Shown: piece after piece, positions 54,776 through 64,000 of the stretch
Layout of the letters: every line of letters starts with the position of its first letter
Position numbering within the stretch: position 1 is the stretch's first letter
Assembly (NCBI RefSeq): GCF_018224015.1
Contig: NZ_JAGPOT010000031.1
Coordinates: 1 to 64,000, forward strand
Source of the DNA: Pseudarthrobacter albicanus
Lineage (GTDB): Bacteria; Actinomycetota; Actinomycetes; Actinomycetales; Micrococcaceae
DNA length: 64,000 bases
Direction: 5' to 3'
Notes under the pieces: model-generated
Database searches by the model: none
Seen by the model: only the letters and a program-made list of their open reading frames with translations
Told to the model about the DNA's origin: nothing
Program-made: the position numbers and the translations under genes

Positions 54776-54966
54776 TCATGACCCCGTAGACACCTTGTCT
54801 CAGGCCTCGTGGACTATGGGGGCGGTGTTGCAGCTGCGCAGGAGCATTCCCGACCCGGATATCAGGATCCGTCATGCCGTGGACACCTGACCCGGGCCTC
54901 CCGCGCGGCGCATCGTGGGGCGGTTTGCGCGTCATCAGCCACACCAGACCACGAAAGGAGCACCCT

Positions 54967-55149
54967 ATGTCGGCAACGGACAGCCGTCAGGCATCACGGC
55001 CGGCCCCGCCGGAGCCCGCAGACGGACGTGACCCGCAAAACAAACACACTACCTGCGAAAAACCTGCGCCATTCCCCCACCAGCAGACGAACCAAAAGAC
55101 AATCCGTGCACCACACGCCATGAGACATGAACCGGCCACGAAGTCCTGA
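54967..55149 (+). CDS. Possible small protein (60 aa) between repeat blocks
   Basis: ATG at 54967 follows AAGGAG at 6 bp, a very good ribosome-binding site. The 60-residue product is hydrophilic, Pro/His/Gln-rich with a single Cys (NKHTTCEKPAPFPHQQ) and no family match. It ends where the tandem repeat block begins. It may be a real orphan or chance. Confidence 0.4.
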   Translation: MSATDSRQASRPAPPEPADGRDPQNKHTTCEKPAPFPHQQTNQKTIRAPHAMRHEPATKS

Positions 55150-55340
55150 GGAATGGTCCCGGCGAAACCTGCGAAACCTGCGAAACCTGAGGGAGGGTCC
55201 CGGCGAAACCTGCGAAACCTGCGAAACCTGAGGGAGGGTCCCGGCGAAACCTGCGAAACCTGAGGGAGGGTCCCGGCGAAACCTGCGGAACGTGAGGGAG
55301 GGTCCCGGCGAAACCTGCGGAACGTGAGGGAGGGTCCCTG
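55150..55340. repeat. Tandem repeat block with about 32-bp unit
   Basis: About six head-to-tail copies of GGTCCCGGCGAAACCTGCGAAACCTGAGGGAG-like sequence. Some copies hold an extra 9-bp GCGAAACCT, so unit length varies between 32 and 41 bp. The last two copies read GCGGAACGTGAGGGAGGG. Units are contiguous with no spacers, so this is not a CRISPR array. Confidence 0.85.
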
Positions 55341-55354
55341 GCGGGCTCACGCCG

Positions 55355-55386
55355 ACGGCGGCCCCACCCGAAGGTGGAACCGCCGT
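55355..55386 (-). terminator. Terminator after groEL
   Basis: On the minus strand ACGGCGG...CCACC-TTCG-GGTGG...CCGCCGT forms a long stem capped by a stable TTCG tetraloop, 38 bp after the groEL stop. No T-run follows, as often in actinobacteria. Confidence 0.75.
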
Positions 55387-55423
55387 CGTTGAACTACGTG
55401 TTCAGAGGCTGGAAGCCGGGTGG

Positions 55424-57169
<1,746 letters not shown>

Positions 57170-57243
57170 TCACCCCAGCCAGGTATTTCTTTCGCTCCCA
57201 GACCGGCTGCGCCACTTCGTGACCGGGCGAACCGGGCGTCGTT

Positions 57244-57270
57244 TTAGCAGTCAATACTCGGGAGTGCTAA
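57244..57270. promoter_or_regulatory. CIRCE element 1 (HrcA operator)
   Basis: TTAGCAGTC-N9-GAGTGCTAA; one mismatch from the CIRCE consensus TTAGCACTC-N9-GAGTGCTAA. It lies 183 bp upstream of the groEL start. Confidence 0.9.
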
Positions 57271-57278
57271 GTCAATAA

Positions 57279-57305
57279 TTAGCACTCCCCCGGGGAGAGT
57301 GCAAG
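57279..57305. promoter_or_regulatory. CIRCE element 2 (HrcA operator, degenerate right arm)
   Basis: TTAGCACTC-N9-GAGTGCAAG; the left arm is perfect and the right arm has two or three mismatches. It is 35 bp from element 1, centre to centre. Paired CIRCE sites upstream of groEL are known in actinobacteria. Confidence 0.8.
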
Positions 57306-57400
57306 CAGTGGGGAGGCCGGGCGCGGCCGTTTCGGCCCTGAACCGGCGCGGTACGGGCTCTGTACCGGCACAGTGCAACGTCGCAATACGCTACGAGCGA

Positions 57401-58726
57401 TCAGCTGCCGCTGCTGTTGGCCGTTTCGCTTCCGCTCATCGTGGCCAAGTTGCCCGCCCCATAGCTGTAGACCATGTAGCTGGCCGCGGTCACGTCGCCA
57501 TTGGCGTCGAAGTTGATCCCGCCGGACTCGCCGTCGTAGTCGGGGCGCCGGCCCGCACGGATCGCCTCGGCGCATTCCTGGTAGCTGTGGCAGGCGGCGG
57601 CCGCGTCGGCGGCCTGCGCGCCGTCTGCCGCCCTGCCGCCGGAGACGGCCACGAGCCTCGCCGCGATGGATGTGCCGGCGTCGTCCTGGGCCGCAGCGGC
57701 CGCGATGGCGGCCAGGTTGACGGCGTCATACGTCTCGGCGGCGAAGGTCATGTCCTTCAGGCCGGGATCGACGGCCACCAGCTTCGCCTGGAAGTCCACG
57801 GTCGGAAAGATGCCCGGCAGGATTCCCCGGGCTCCGTCGAGGGCCAGGGCGCCGAGGCCGGAACCGTACTGGTTGACGGCGCCGTCGCTGAGGATGAGCT
57901 TCCTGCCCGCCAGTCCGACGTTGTTCAATTCCGCGATGGCGCCCTGCGCGCCCTCGCGGGAGATGAGGACGACGGCGTCGGGGGCCGCGGCCTTGGCGGC
58001 TGCGGCGGCCTGCCCGGCCTGTCCCGGCTTGAACTCGGCATCGGCTACCGGGTCCAGTCCGGCCTGCCTGGCCGCGGCGGCCACGGCGGCGGAGACGTCC
58101 TTGCCGTAGCTGCCCTCCTCATGGACCACGGCGACGGTCCTGGCGCCGCCGTCCCTGGCGAGCTTGACCAGCACCGGCGCCTGGGCGATGTCGGCGGCCG
58201 CGGTGCGGAAGTAATAGCCGCCGCTCCTGTATTTGCTGAGCCCGCCGGCCGCGTTGGCCGGGGAAACCACCGCCACCTTGGCATGGGACAGTACATCGAT
58301 CGCGCCGGGGGCGCGGCTGGAGTCTGTCGGGCCAATCACGACGTCGGCCCCGGCCGCCACCAGCGCCTTGGCCTGCGCGGCCGTGTCCTGGCTGATCGTC
58401 TCGGGGAGCAGCTCCACGGGCTTGCCTTTGTGGCCGCCCGCCGCGTTGATTTCCTTGATGGCGAGCCGTGCCGCGGCCAGCTGCGGCGCATTCAGGAAGT
58501 CTTGCCGGCCGGTGTTGTCCAGGATGAGGCCGACCCGCAGCGTGCCGTCACCGCTGGCATCGGCCGCGGTGATGCGGGCGGTGCCCGACACCCCGGCGCA
58601 GCCGGTCATCGCCAGCGCGGTCATCGCCAGCGCGGTCATCGCCAGGACGGCCAGGGTCCCCGCGGCGGCGGGGCGCAGGCGCAGGGCGCGCCCCCGGCGT
58701 CGGGCGTGCGCAGCGGGGAGGGCCAT
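57401..58726 (-). CDS. ABC transporter substrate-binding lipoprotein, branched-chain amino acid type
   Basis: A 441-residue type I periplasmic-binding-fold protein (LRVGLILDNTGRQDFLNAPQLAAARLAIKEINAAGG). The signal peptide holds three tandem LAMTA units and ends in an AMTGC lipobox with Met instead of the usual Leu/Val at -3. The mature protein should be tethered outside the membrane. The ATG shares one base with the cspA stop (TGATG). No permease or ATPase gene is adjacent, so the transport partner is elsewhere or it acts as a sensor. Confidence 0.82.
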   Translation of the reverse strand: MALPAAHARRRGRALRLRPAAAGTLAVLAMTALAMTALAMTGCAGVSGTARITAADASGDGTLRVGLILDNTGRQDFLNAPQLAAARLAIKEINAAGGHKGKPVELLPETISQDTAAQAKALVAAGADVVIGPTDSSRAPGAIDVLSHAKVAVVSPANAAGGLSKYRSGGYYFRTAAADIAQAPVLVKLARDGGARTVAVVHEEGSYGKDVSAAVAAAARQAGLDPVADAEFKPGQAGQAAAAAKAAAPDAVVLISREGAQGAIAELNNVGLAGRKLILSDGAVNQYGSGLGALALDGARGILPGIFPTVDFQAKLVAVDPGLKDMTFAAETYDAVNLAAIAAAAAQDDAGTSIAARLVAVSGGRAADGAQAADAAAACHSYQECAEAIRAGRRPDYDGESGGINFDANGDVTAASYMVYSYGAGNLATMSGSETANSSGS

Positions 58727-58929
58727 CAGGCGGGCCGGACGCTTTCGGCCTGCGGGCCCTTTTCGCCCTCGCCGACCTCAAGCTCGACCCGCTGGCCCTC
58801 GTCCAGTGCGCGGTACCCTTCGCCGACGATGGCGGACCAGTGCACGAAGACGTCGTCTCCGGAGCCGTCCACGGTGATGAAGCCGTAGCCTTTTTCGGCG
58901 TTGAACCACTTCACGGTTCCCAGTGCCAT
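58726..58929 (-). CDS. Cold-shock protein, CspA family
   Basis: A 67-residue single cold-shock domain: [20 protein letters not shown] with RNP1 KGYGFI, and DVFVHWSAI (RNP2). It binds single-stranded nucleic acid. ATG at 58929 is the family start; GTG three codons upstream (58938) is an alternative. The stop overlaps the next gene's start. It is the only typical short Csp in the window. Confidence 0.93.
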   Translation of the reverse strand: MALGTVKWFNAEKGYGFITVDGSGDDVFVHWSAIVGEGYRALDEGQRVELEVGEGEKGPQAESVRPA

Positions 58930-59102
58930 GGTGTCCACACTTTCAGTTAGCTGGCGAACGGCTCACCACGATGTGCGCCGCGGAATGCAAACCGCAGAAT
59001 GCAAAACCAAGTCCGCAGACACTGTATCCGCAGCCTTCCGTGCGGGAGCAGGGTGCGGGCCGGGTCGGCGGCGAATAGTTATTCAGGCGTAACCGGAAGG
59101 GA

Positions 59103-59750
59103 CTACTGGAACCCTGGCCCCAGCACGACGACGAGCGGCGCGTTGAATTCAGCGGACTGCACCATCGTGGGGATGCCAAGGAGCGTGCCCAGGGCCTCGG
59201 CGTTGCCCTGCTGCGCCTTGCCGCTGTAGAAGATGACCGAAGTCTGCTGGCGGGCCCCGGGCCAGTTGCCCAGCTGGCCCAGTGTCCAGCCGGCGGACGA
59301 GACGGTGCCGCCCACGCGGCTGGCGAGCCCTGCCGTGGTGGTCCCGTTGTAGATCGTCACCGGCTGCGTCTTGTCCACGGGCTGGACGGCCGCCGTCGGC
59401 GTGTCCCCGGCCGGCGCGGACGCCGACGGCGACCCGCCGGGCGCTTCGGTGGTGGCACCCGCGGACGCACCCGGGGATGCGCTGGAGGGGGTCGGGCTTG
59501 GGGCGGCGGGTGCCGGCGATGCGGAGGAACCGGCCGCCTCCGCGGTCAGGGCCGAGGAACCCCCGGCCGAGGCGAAGCCGAGCTTCGGCAGGATCAGGAA
59601 CGCCACGAGCCCGACGGCCAAGGCCGCGAAGCCGGCAGCCAGAATCGGAGCCAGGCTGCGGCGCCGGGGCGTGGAGACTGCCCGATGGACACCCTGGCGC
59701 GTGGAGGTCTCCGGGACCCGATCAAATTCATCCCGAGCATATTTGGTCAT
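59103..59750 (-). CDS. LytR C-terminal domain protein
   Basis: A 215-residue membrane-anchored protein. A single helix at about 32-54 (LAPILAAGFAALAVGLVAFLIL) follows a short cytoplasmic tail. A Ser/Pro/Ala-rich stalk of about 70 residues leads to a LytR_C domain (about 128-215) with VTIYNGTTTAGLA and VVVLGPGF. The domain occurs in LytR-CpsA-Psr wall-assembly proteins but here lacks the catalytic part. It lies between the DUF3263 and cspA genes on the same strand. Confidence 0.87.
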   Translation of the reverse strand: MTKYARDEFDRVPETSTRQGVHRAVSTPRRRSLAPILAAGFAALAVGLVAFLILPKLGFASAGGSSALTAEAAGSSASPAPAAPSPTPSSASPGASAGATTEAPGGSPSASAPAGDTPTAAVQPVDKTQPVTIYNGTTTAGLASRVGGTVSSAGWTLGQLGNWPGARQQTSVIFYSGKAQQGNAEALGTLLGIPTMVQSAEFNAPLVVVLGPGFQ

Positions 59751-59841
59751 GGTAAAACGACGTCCTTGCTGATTTCTTACGAAGTGACCGCGGCCGGGTT
59801 CAGCGCGGGAATCTGCGTTTCCGGCTGTTCTTCACGCGGTT

Positions 59842-60174
59842 TTACGCCTCTGAACCCAAACGGCGTGCAGTGCGGGCACGTTGGCGTGACGTACGTAGTC
59901 TACGCAATCTCTTCACCAGCATAGGATCGTGCGCCAGCGCAGCCTCGGTATCGATGAGCGCGTTGAGGATCTGGTAGTAGTGGGTGGCGGAGAGGTCGAA
60001 GAGCTCCCGGATCGCCTGTTCCTTGGCCCCGGCGTACTTCCACCATTGCCGTTCGAGGGCGAGGATCTGCTGCTCCCGGCTGCTCAGCGGGGACTCCCCG
60101 GGCGACCCGTCCGGGCCGGTGTCCGCGGCGGGATCTTCCGACGCCGGCAGGTGCTCTTGCGCTGTTTCGGCCAC
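59842..60174 (-). CDS. DUF3263 domain protein
   Basis: A 110-residue protein with a DUF3263 core: [46 protein letters not shown]. The segment looks like a helix-turn-helix-like small domain of unknown function found only in actinobacteria. The first 30 residues are acidic and disordered. GTG at 60174 has AAGGAG 5 bp upstream. It is upstream of the LytR_C gene, its usual neighbour, and divergent from ung. Confidence 0.88.
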   Translation of the reverse strand: MAETAQEHLPASEDPAADTGPDGSPGESPLSSREQQILALERQWWKYAGAKEQAIRELFDLSATHYYQILNALIDTEAALAHDPMLVKRLRRLRTSRQRARTARRLGSEA

Positions 60175-60258
60175 GTCACTCCTTGGCTGGTCTGGAAAAA
60201 AGCTCGGTCTCCATGTTACGGGGCGGCTACGACGGTTGTCATTGCGCAGCCTGCGAGA

Positions 60259-61050
60259 ATGGAGCCTGTGGTTGCTTCCGATCCCTCTGAGCCCGCCGCG
60301 CTGTTCCAGCTGGAGCCGGCGGCAGAGCCCTTGGGGTTCGCCGAGCTGGCCGAGCTGCCCCTGGCGGGGCTCGCCGCCCCCGACTGGGCGGCGGCGCTCG
60401 CCCCGGTGGAGGGGCAGCTGCGTACCGTCCTGGGCTTCCTTGCCGCCGAAGTTGCCGGCGGCCACGCGGTCCTGCCGTCGCCGTCGAACGTGCTGCGGGC
60501 ATTCCGCCAGCCGCTGGGGGCGGTCCGGGTCCTGATCGTGGGCCAGGACCCGTACCCCACGCCGGGCCACGCCGTCGGGCTGGCCTTCGCGGTGGACGGC
60601 GCCACCCGCCCGATCCCGCGCAGCCTCGCCAACATCTACAAGGAACTCGAGACCGATCTCGGCCTGCCGCCGCGCATCCACGGGGATCTGGGCCGCTGGA
60701 CCGGCCAGGGGGTCCTGCTGTTGAACCGGGTCCTCAGCGTCCGCGCCGGGGCGGCGGGCTCGCACCGCCAGAAGGGGTGGGAGGCCATCACGGCGGCCGC
60801 CATCAGCGCTGTCGCAAGCCGCCGTACCGCAGCCGGCGGCACTCCGCCCCTCGTGGCGGTCCTGTGGGGGAAGGACGCCGAGTCCGTCCGGCCGCTGCTG
60901 GGATCCTGCCCGGTGCTCTCCAGCGCCCACCCCAGCCCGCTCTCGGCATCGCGGGGCTTCTTCGGCTCCAGGCCCTTCAGCCGGGCCAACGCCCTCCTCC
61001 AGGACCAGGGCGACGGCACGGTGGACTGGGAACTGCCGCCGCTTGCGTAG
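60259..61050 (+). CDS. ung: Uracil-DNA glycosylase
   Basis: A 263-residue family 1 uracil-DNA glycosylase, which excises uracil from DNA as the first step of base-excision repair. The catalytic [16 protein letters not shown] is at 95-110, and the minor-groove loop [13 protein letters not shown] near 222 holds the catalytic His. The ATG at 60259 is 28 bases longer at the N terminus than the folded core needs, with no strong ribosome-binding site. Confidence 0.95.
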   Translation: MEPVVASDPSEPAALFQLEPAAEPLGFAELAELPLAGLAAPDWAAALAPVEGQLRTVLGFLAAEVAGGHAVLPSPSNVLRAFRQPLGAVRVLIVGQDPYPTPGHAVGLAFAVDGATRPIPRSLANIYKELETDLGLPPRIHGDLGRWTGQGVLLLNRVLSVRAGAAGSHRQKGWEAITAAAISAVASRRTAAGGTPPLVAVLWGKDAESVRPLLGSCPVLSSAHPSPLSASRGFFGSRPFSRANALLQDQGDGTVDWELPPLA

Positions 61051-61143
61051 CCGGCTGCCTGGCCGCTTTCCTGCCGCGCGTCTGAGGACGGCGCCTGAGT
61101 ACGGCGTCGTAGTACGGCGTCTTGACGGCTGCCGGGGCAGGAC

Positions 61144-61176
61144 GCTTCGCTAGGCTGCAGGCTGCTTCGCTAGGCT
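61144..61176. repeat. Direct repeat GCTTCGCTAGGCT upstream of siderophore-interacting protein gene
   Basis: GCTTCGCTAGGCT occurs at 61144-61156 and 61164-61176, 20 bp apart, just before the SIP start codon. TAGGCTTAGG in the second copy resembles half of an iron box (DtxR/IdeR site). Only a weak match. Confidence 0.4.
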
Positions 61177-61183
61177 TAGGATC

Positions 61184-62023
61184 ATGACTTCTGTCCCCGC
61201 CGCCACCACTGCCAGCCGCAACTCCCGCCCGCAGACAGACCTCACGGTCCTGCGGCGCGAGCAACTCTCACCGCACATGGTCCGGATCGTCGCCGGCGGC
61301 CCGGGCTTCGACGGCTACGTCAACAACGGCTACGTGGACCGCTACGTCAAGATCGTGTTCCCGCAGCCCGGCGTCGGGTACCCGGAGCCGCTGGATCTCT
61401 GGGCCGTCCGGGAATCCATGCCGCGCGCGCAGTGGCCGCATACCCGCACCTACACCGTCCGCTGGGTCGATGCGGCGGCCAGGGAACTGGCGATCGACTT
61501 CGTCATCCACGGCGACGAAGGCCTCGCAGGCCCCTGGGCGGACTCCGCCCGGCCCGGGGACAGCCTCATCTTCACCGGCCCGGGCGGCGGCTACAACCCG
61601 GACCCGACGGCGGACTGGCACCTGTTCGCCGGCGACGAATCCGCGCTGCCGGCCATCAGCGCCGCCATCGAGTCGCTGCCGCAGGATGCCACCGGCCTCG
61701 CCTTCCTGGAGGTCGACGGCGACGCCGACATCCAGCAGATCGGGGCGCCCGCCGGCGTCGAACTCGTCTGGCTGAAGCGCGGCGGCATACCAGCCGGCTC
61801 CAGCGAACTGCTGGTCAATGCCGTGCGGGACGCCGAGTGGCCCGAGGGCCAGGTTCAGGTCTTCGCCCACGGTGAGCGCGGCTACATGAAGGGCCTGCGG
61901 GACGTGTTCTATGTCCAGCGCGGCCTGGAGCGCGGGCAGGTCTCGCTGTCCGGTTACTGGGCGAAAGGCCGGGTGGAAGACGACTTCCAGGCGGAAAAGA
62001 AACAGCCCATCGGGAAGATCTAG
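61184..62023 (+). CDS. Siderophore-interacting protein (FAD-dependent ferric reductase type)
   Basis: A 279-residue flavoprotein of the SIP family that releases iron from imported ferric siderophores. RTYTVRWVD (FAD-binding, near 87-95), GPWADSARPGDSLIFTGPGG, and the C-terminal NAD(P)H-binding GYWAKGR are visible. Length is typical. It stands alone with a repeat just upstream. Iron control by a DtxR-type regulator is usual for this family. Confidence 0.92.
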   Translation: MTSVPAATTASRNSRPQTDLTVLRREQLSPHMVRIVAGGPGFDGYVNNGYVDRYVKIVFPQPGVGYPEPLDLWAVRESMPRAQWPHTRTYTVRWVDAAARELAIDFVIHGDEGLAGPWADSARPGDSLIFTGPGGGYNPDPTADWHLFAGDESALPAISAAIESLPQDATGLAFLEVDGDADIQQIGAPAGVELVWLKRGGIPAGSSELLVNAVRDAEWPEGQVQVFAHGERGYMKGLRDVFYVQRGLERGQVSLSGYWAKGRVEDDFQAEKKQPIGKI

Positions 62024-62082
62024 CAGGAAAATCTAACGGGAAGATTTAGTCAGGAAGATCTGCCCCGGGCGGCAGCCCGGCG

Positions 62083-63579
62083 CTACCGGCGCCGCGCCCG
62101 CCGTCGTTCGTTGCTGGCCTGGCTCCTCGTCAGCGGCCGGGCGAGGGTGTCCCCGAGCACGATGCCCGCCGCGACGCCCAGCACGATGGCGCCCGCGTTG
62201 AGCATCCCACCGGCTCCCATGAGGATTTCGGATTCCTCGATCGTCAATACATACATCGACCGGAATATAGTGAGTCCGGGCAGCAGGATCAGGGCGGCCG
62301 GAACGGCCACCACCAGCTGGGGTGCGCCCATCCGCAGAGCGACCACCCGGGCAAGCAGACCGATCACCACGGCGGCAAGGGCAGGTGCGAACCGGGGCCC
62401 GATCCCCACGGCGCCACCGCCGATGAGGACCAGATAGCCTATGACACCGACGGCCGCGGTAGGGAGCAGCAGCGTCCAGCTGGTCTGTTCGGTGATCCCG
62501 ATCGCGACGACGGCGATGGCGATCATGATGCCCACGGCCCACCACGGATACGCCGGAGGGAATGTTTCGGTGACGTCGATCGGCTCCATGCCGGTCATGT
62601 CCCCGACCACGAAGCCGACGGCGATTCCGGTGACGAGCGCCCCGAAGGTCAGCATGGTGGAGACGAAACGGCCGGCCGCCGTGACCGGGAAGCCGTTGAT
62701 CGCATCCTGCACCGAGGAGACGAGCCGTCCCGTCGGCAGCAGCAACAGGATTCCGCCGACCACCACGATGGCGGGAGGTATCTGGATGCCTACCAGGCCA
62801 CCGAAACGCCACAAGAGCAGGGCGATGAAGGTGACCAGGAAGGAACACGAGGCGGTGACGAAGAAGTCCGGTGTGCGCCAGCGCCCCAGCTGCCGGGCCA
62901 GCAGGCTGACCAGCAGGTTGGAGACGAAGGCGACGGCAGAGGCTCCGGGGCCGCCGCCGAGCACACCGACGAAGACGGCGGAGAACACTCCGAACGCCAC
63001 CGTGACCATCCAGCGTGGGAATGGCTTGGAACTGTGGGTGATTTCGTCGAGCCGGCGCACTGCCTCCTCGCGTCCCACCCCACCGGCCACGATGTCCGTG
63101 ACCAGCTGGTGCACCTTCGCCAGGCCCGCGTAGTTGTTGGTCCAGGACCGCACGACACGCAGCAGGGTGATGGGCGTCTGGTCCTTGGGGGCATAGTTGA
63201 TGGCCACCGACTGGTTGGTGATGTCCACCTCGATGTTCTTCAGTCCCAGGGCCGCCGTGATGGCGATGATGCTGGTCTCGACTTCGAGGGCTCCGGCGCC
63301 GTACCGGAACATCGACTCGGCCAGGTGCAGCGCGAAGTCGATCGTCTTGCGCGCGGAGGTGTCTACGCCGCCCACCTGGATCATCGGGTTGGCGTAGGGG
63401 CTGCCGGCCAGCCGGTCCACGATGCTCATCGGGGCCGTCGGCGGGTTCTCGCCCTGGACGAGCCGGCGCAGCATGCGCCGGGCGGCGGCGTTCTGGTTCA
63501 CCTGCATCGGCGACATCGGCTCGGTCCGGGGCAGTCCGTCGTTGTGCGGCCTGCGGCGGCCGTCGGATTCTTTGGTCAT
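62083..63579 (-). CDS. Threonine/serine exporter, ThrE family
   Basis: A 498-residue ThrE-type transporter. The N-terminal hydrophilic domain (about 1-170, with VTDIVAGGVGREEAVRRLDEI) precedes about ten membrane helices and a basic C terminus (RRARRR). It corresponds to the Corynebacterium ThrE layout with both ThrE halves fused. ATG at 63579 starts the real protein; the frame reads unrelated sequence upstream. It converges with SIP. Confidence 0.9.
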   Translation of the reverse strand: MTKESDGRRRPHNDGLPRTEPMSPMQVNQNAAARRMLRRLVQGENPPTAPMSIVDRLAGSPYANPMIQVGGVDTSARKTIDFALHLAESMFRYGAGALEVETSIIAITAALGLKNIEVDITNQSVAINYAPKDQTPITLLRVVRSWTNNYAGLAKVHQLVTDIVAGGVGREEAVRRLDEITHSSKPFPRWMVTVAFGVFSAVFVGVLGGGPGASAVAFVSNLLVSLLARQLGRWRTPDFFVTASCSFLVTFIALLLWRFGGLVGIQIPPAIVVVGGILLLLPTGRLVSSVQDAINGFPVTAAGRFVSTMLTFGALVTGIAVGFVVGDMTGMEPIDVTETFPPAYPWWAVGIMIAIAVVAIGITEQTSWTLLLPTAAVGVIGYLVLIGGGAVGIGPRFAPALAAVVIGLLARVVALRMGAPQLVVAVPAALILLPGLTIFRSMYVLTIEESEILMGAGGMLNAGAIVLGVAAGIVLGDTLARPLTRSQASNERRRARRR

Positions 63580-63611
63580 TCCGGCGTCCTCAATTTCGCT
63601 TTGCAGCAGGT

Positions 63612-64000
63612 TCAGTAGAACTGCTGGCCGGTGCGGCGGGTGTAAAGCTGGCGGGCCACGCGCTCCCCCGCGGCCATCCAGGCCTTGTACTTCAGCGGGC
63701 TCAGCACCTGGTCGTAGCAGCCGACAAAGTCGGTGACGGTCTTGCTGAAGCTGGTCTTGAACAGGCCGAGCCCGTGGAACGGGTTGGCGGTGTCCTTGAG
63801 CTGGTCGCTGGGCGGGGTGCCGCAGAAATCGTATTCGGTGCAGCCCAGTTCCTTGAGCTGGTTGATCGCGGTCCACTGGACCAGGTGCGAGTCGCCGTAC
63901 TGGCTGCGTTTCTGCAGCGAGCCGCCGTCCTTGTACGTTCCCTTCCGGCCGTAGTTGATGACGAAGGCGCCTACGGAGGGCACCCCGTCCTCATGGACGA
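63612..64000 (-). CDS. FemAB-type peptidoglycan bridge aminoacyltransferase (C-terminal part)
   Basis: The last 129 residues of a protein whose start lies beyond the window. The reading frame enters at the right edge and includes AFVINYGRKGTYKDGGSL and YGDSHLVQWTAINQLKELGCTEYDFCGTPP, typical of FemX/FemAB transferases that add amino acids to the lipid II stem peptide. The GTG at 63983 is internal, not a start. It is co-directional with the ThrE gene 32 bp downstream. Confidence 0.85.
   Translation of the reverse strand, partial: VHEDGVPSVGAFVINYGRKGTYKDGGSLQKRSQYGDSHLVQWTAINQLKELGCTEYDFCGTPPSDQLKDTANPFHGLGLFKTSFSKTVTDFVGCYDQVLSPLKYKAWMAAGERVARQLYTRRTGQQFY

Noticed and set aside
55150..55340. 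CRISPR array
   Set aside because: Repeats are contiguous with variable unit length, no unique spacers, and no cas genes nearby.

Overview
The window is 64 kb of GC-rich chromosome from a high-GC actinobacterium. The best fit is the Micrococcaceae, an Arthrobacter/Pseudarthrobacter-type soil organism. This is inferred from frequent GTG and TTG starts, actinobacterial families (DUF3027, DUF3263, DUF6457, LytR_C, XPB-type helicase with its partner), c-di-AMP riboswitches ahead of cell-wall hydrolases, and tandem CIRCE elements ahead of groEL. Most of it is ordinary chromosome with short accessory or decaying stretches.

Layout. 0-7.7 kb: a SWIM zinc-finger/DUF6493-like pair, an inositol monophosphatase family protein, a small membrane protein, and a TPR protein facing a 50-aa secreted peptide gene. 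Three copies of a nested palindromic element sit between these genes. 7.8-12.2 kb: a DUF7793/STAS-like plus GGDEF-EAL pair, a DUF998 membrane protein, tRNA-Arg(CCT) abutting a DUF6314 gene, and a NUDIX hydrolase. 12.3-18.6 kb: an ABC exporter coupled to an ABC-F ATPase whose leader holds a 4-codon peptide and a terminator-like hairpin. Divergent from it are a duplicated-HTH regulator and two paralogous polytopic membrane proteins. 18.6-22.6 kb: GH38 alpha-mannosidase and fdhD.

22.8-25.7 kb is a decayed patch: a frameshifted DUF3800-like gene, a RibD/DHFR fragment and a formaldehyde dehydrogenase 5' stub, with a DUF1508 gene behind an 18-bp repeated operator-like motif. 25.7-32.2 kb: glycogen-debranching-type glycosidase, GT4 glycosyltransferase and clpC. 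32.5-35.6 kb: at least four transposon or recombinase scars around a small HTH gene and an orphan ku. 35.8-38.9 kb: moeA-DUF6457-mobA (molybdenum cofactor) and an HNH nuclease.

39.1-42.4 kb: NlpC/P60 and M23 peptidoglycan hydrolases, each behind a ydaO-type c-di-AMP riboswitch, and a DtxR regulator. 42.7-46.3 kb: serC, an MFS exporter, DUF3027 and a cold-shock-domain protein. 46.5-53.6 kb: a helicase-associated protein/XPB helicase pair, an OmpR-type two-component system and a lone WXG100 protein. 53.6-55.4 kb: an RNase HI-DUF4440 fusion and blocks of short tandem repeats. 55.4-64 kb: groEL, an amino-acid-type ABC binding protein, cspA, LytR_C, DUF3263, ung, a siderophore-interacting protein, a ThrE-type exporter and the end of a FemAB-type gene.

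The most novel candidates are the TPR protein/secreted peptide pair at 6.2-7.7 kb, the ABC-F leader at 15.9-16.0 kb, and the duplicated-HTH regulator with its twin membrane proteins at 16.1-18.6 kb. All functional names come from motif recognition by eye; no database search was run.
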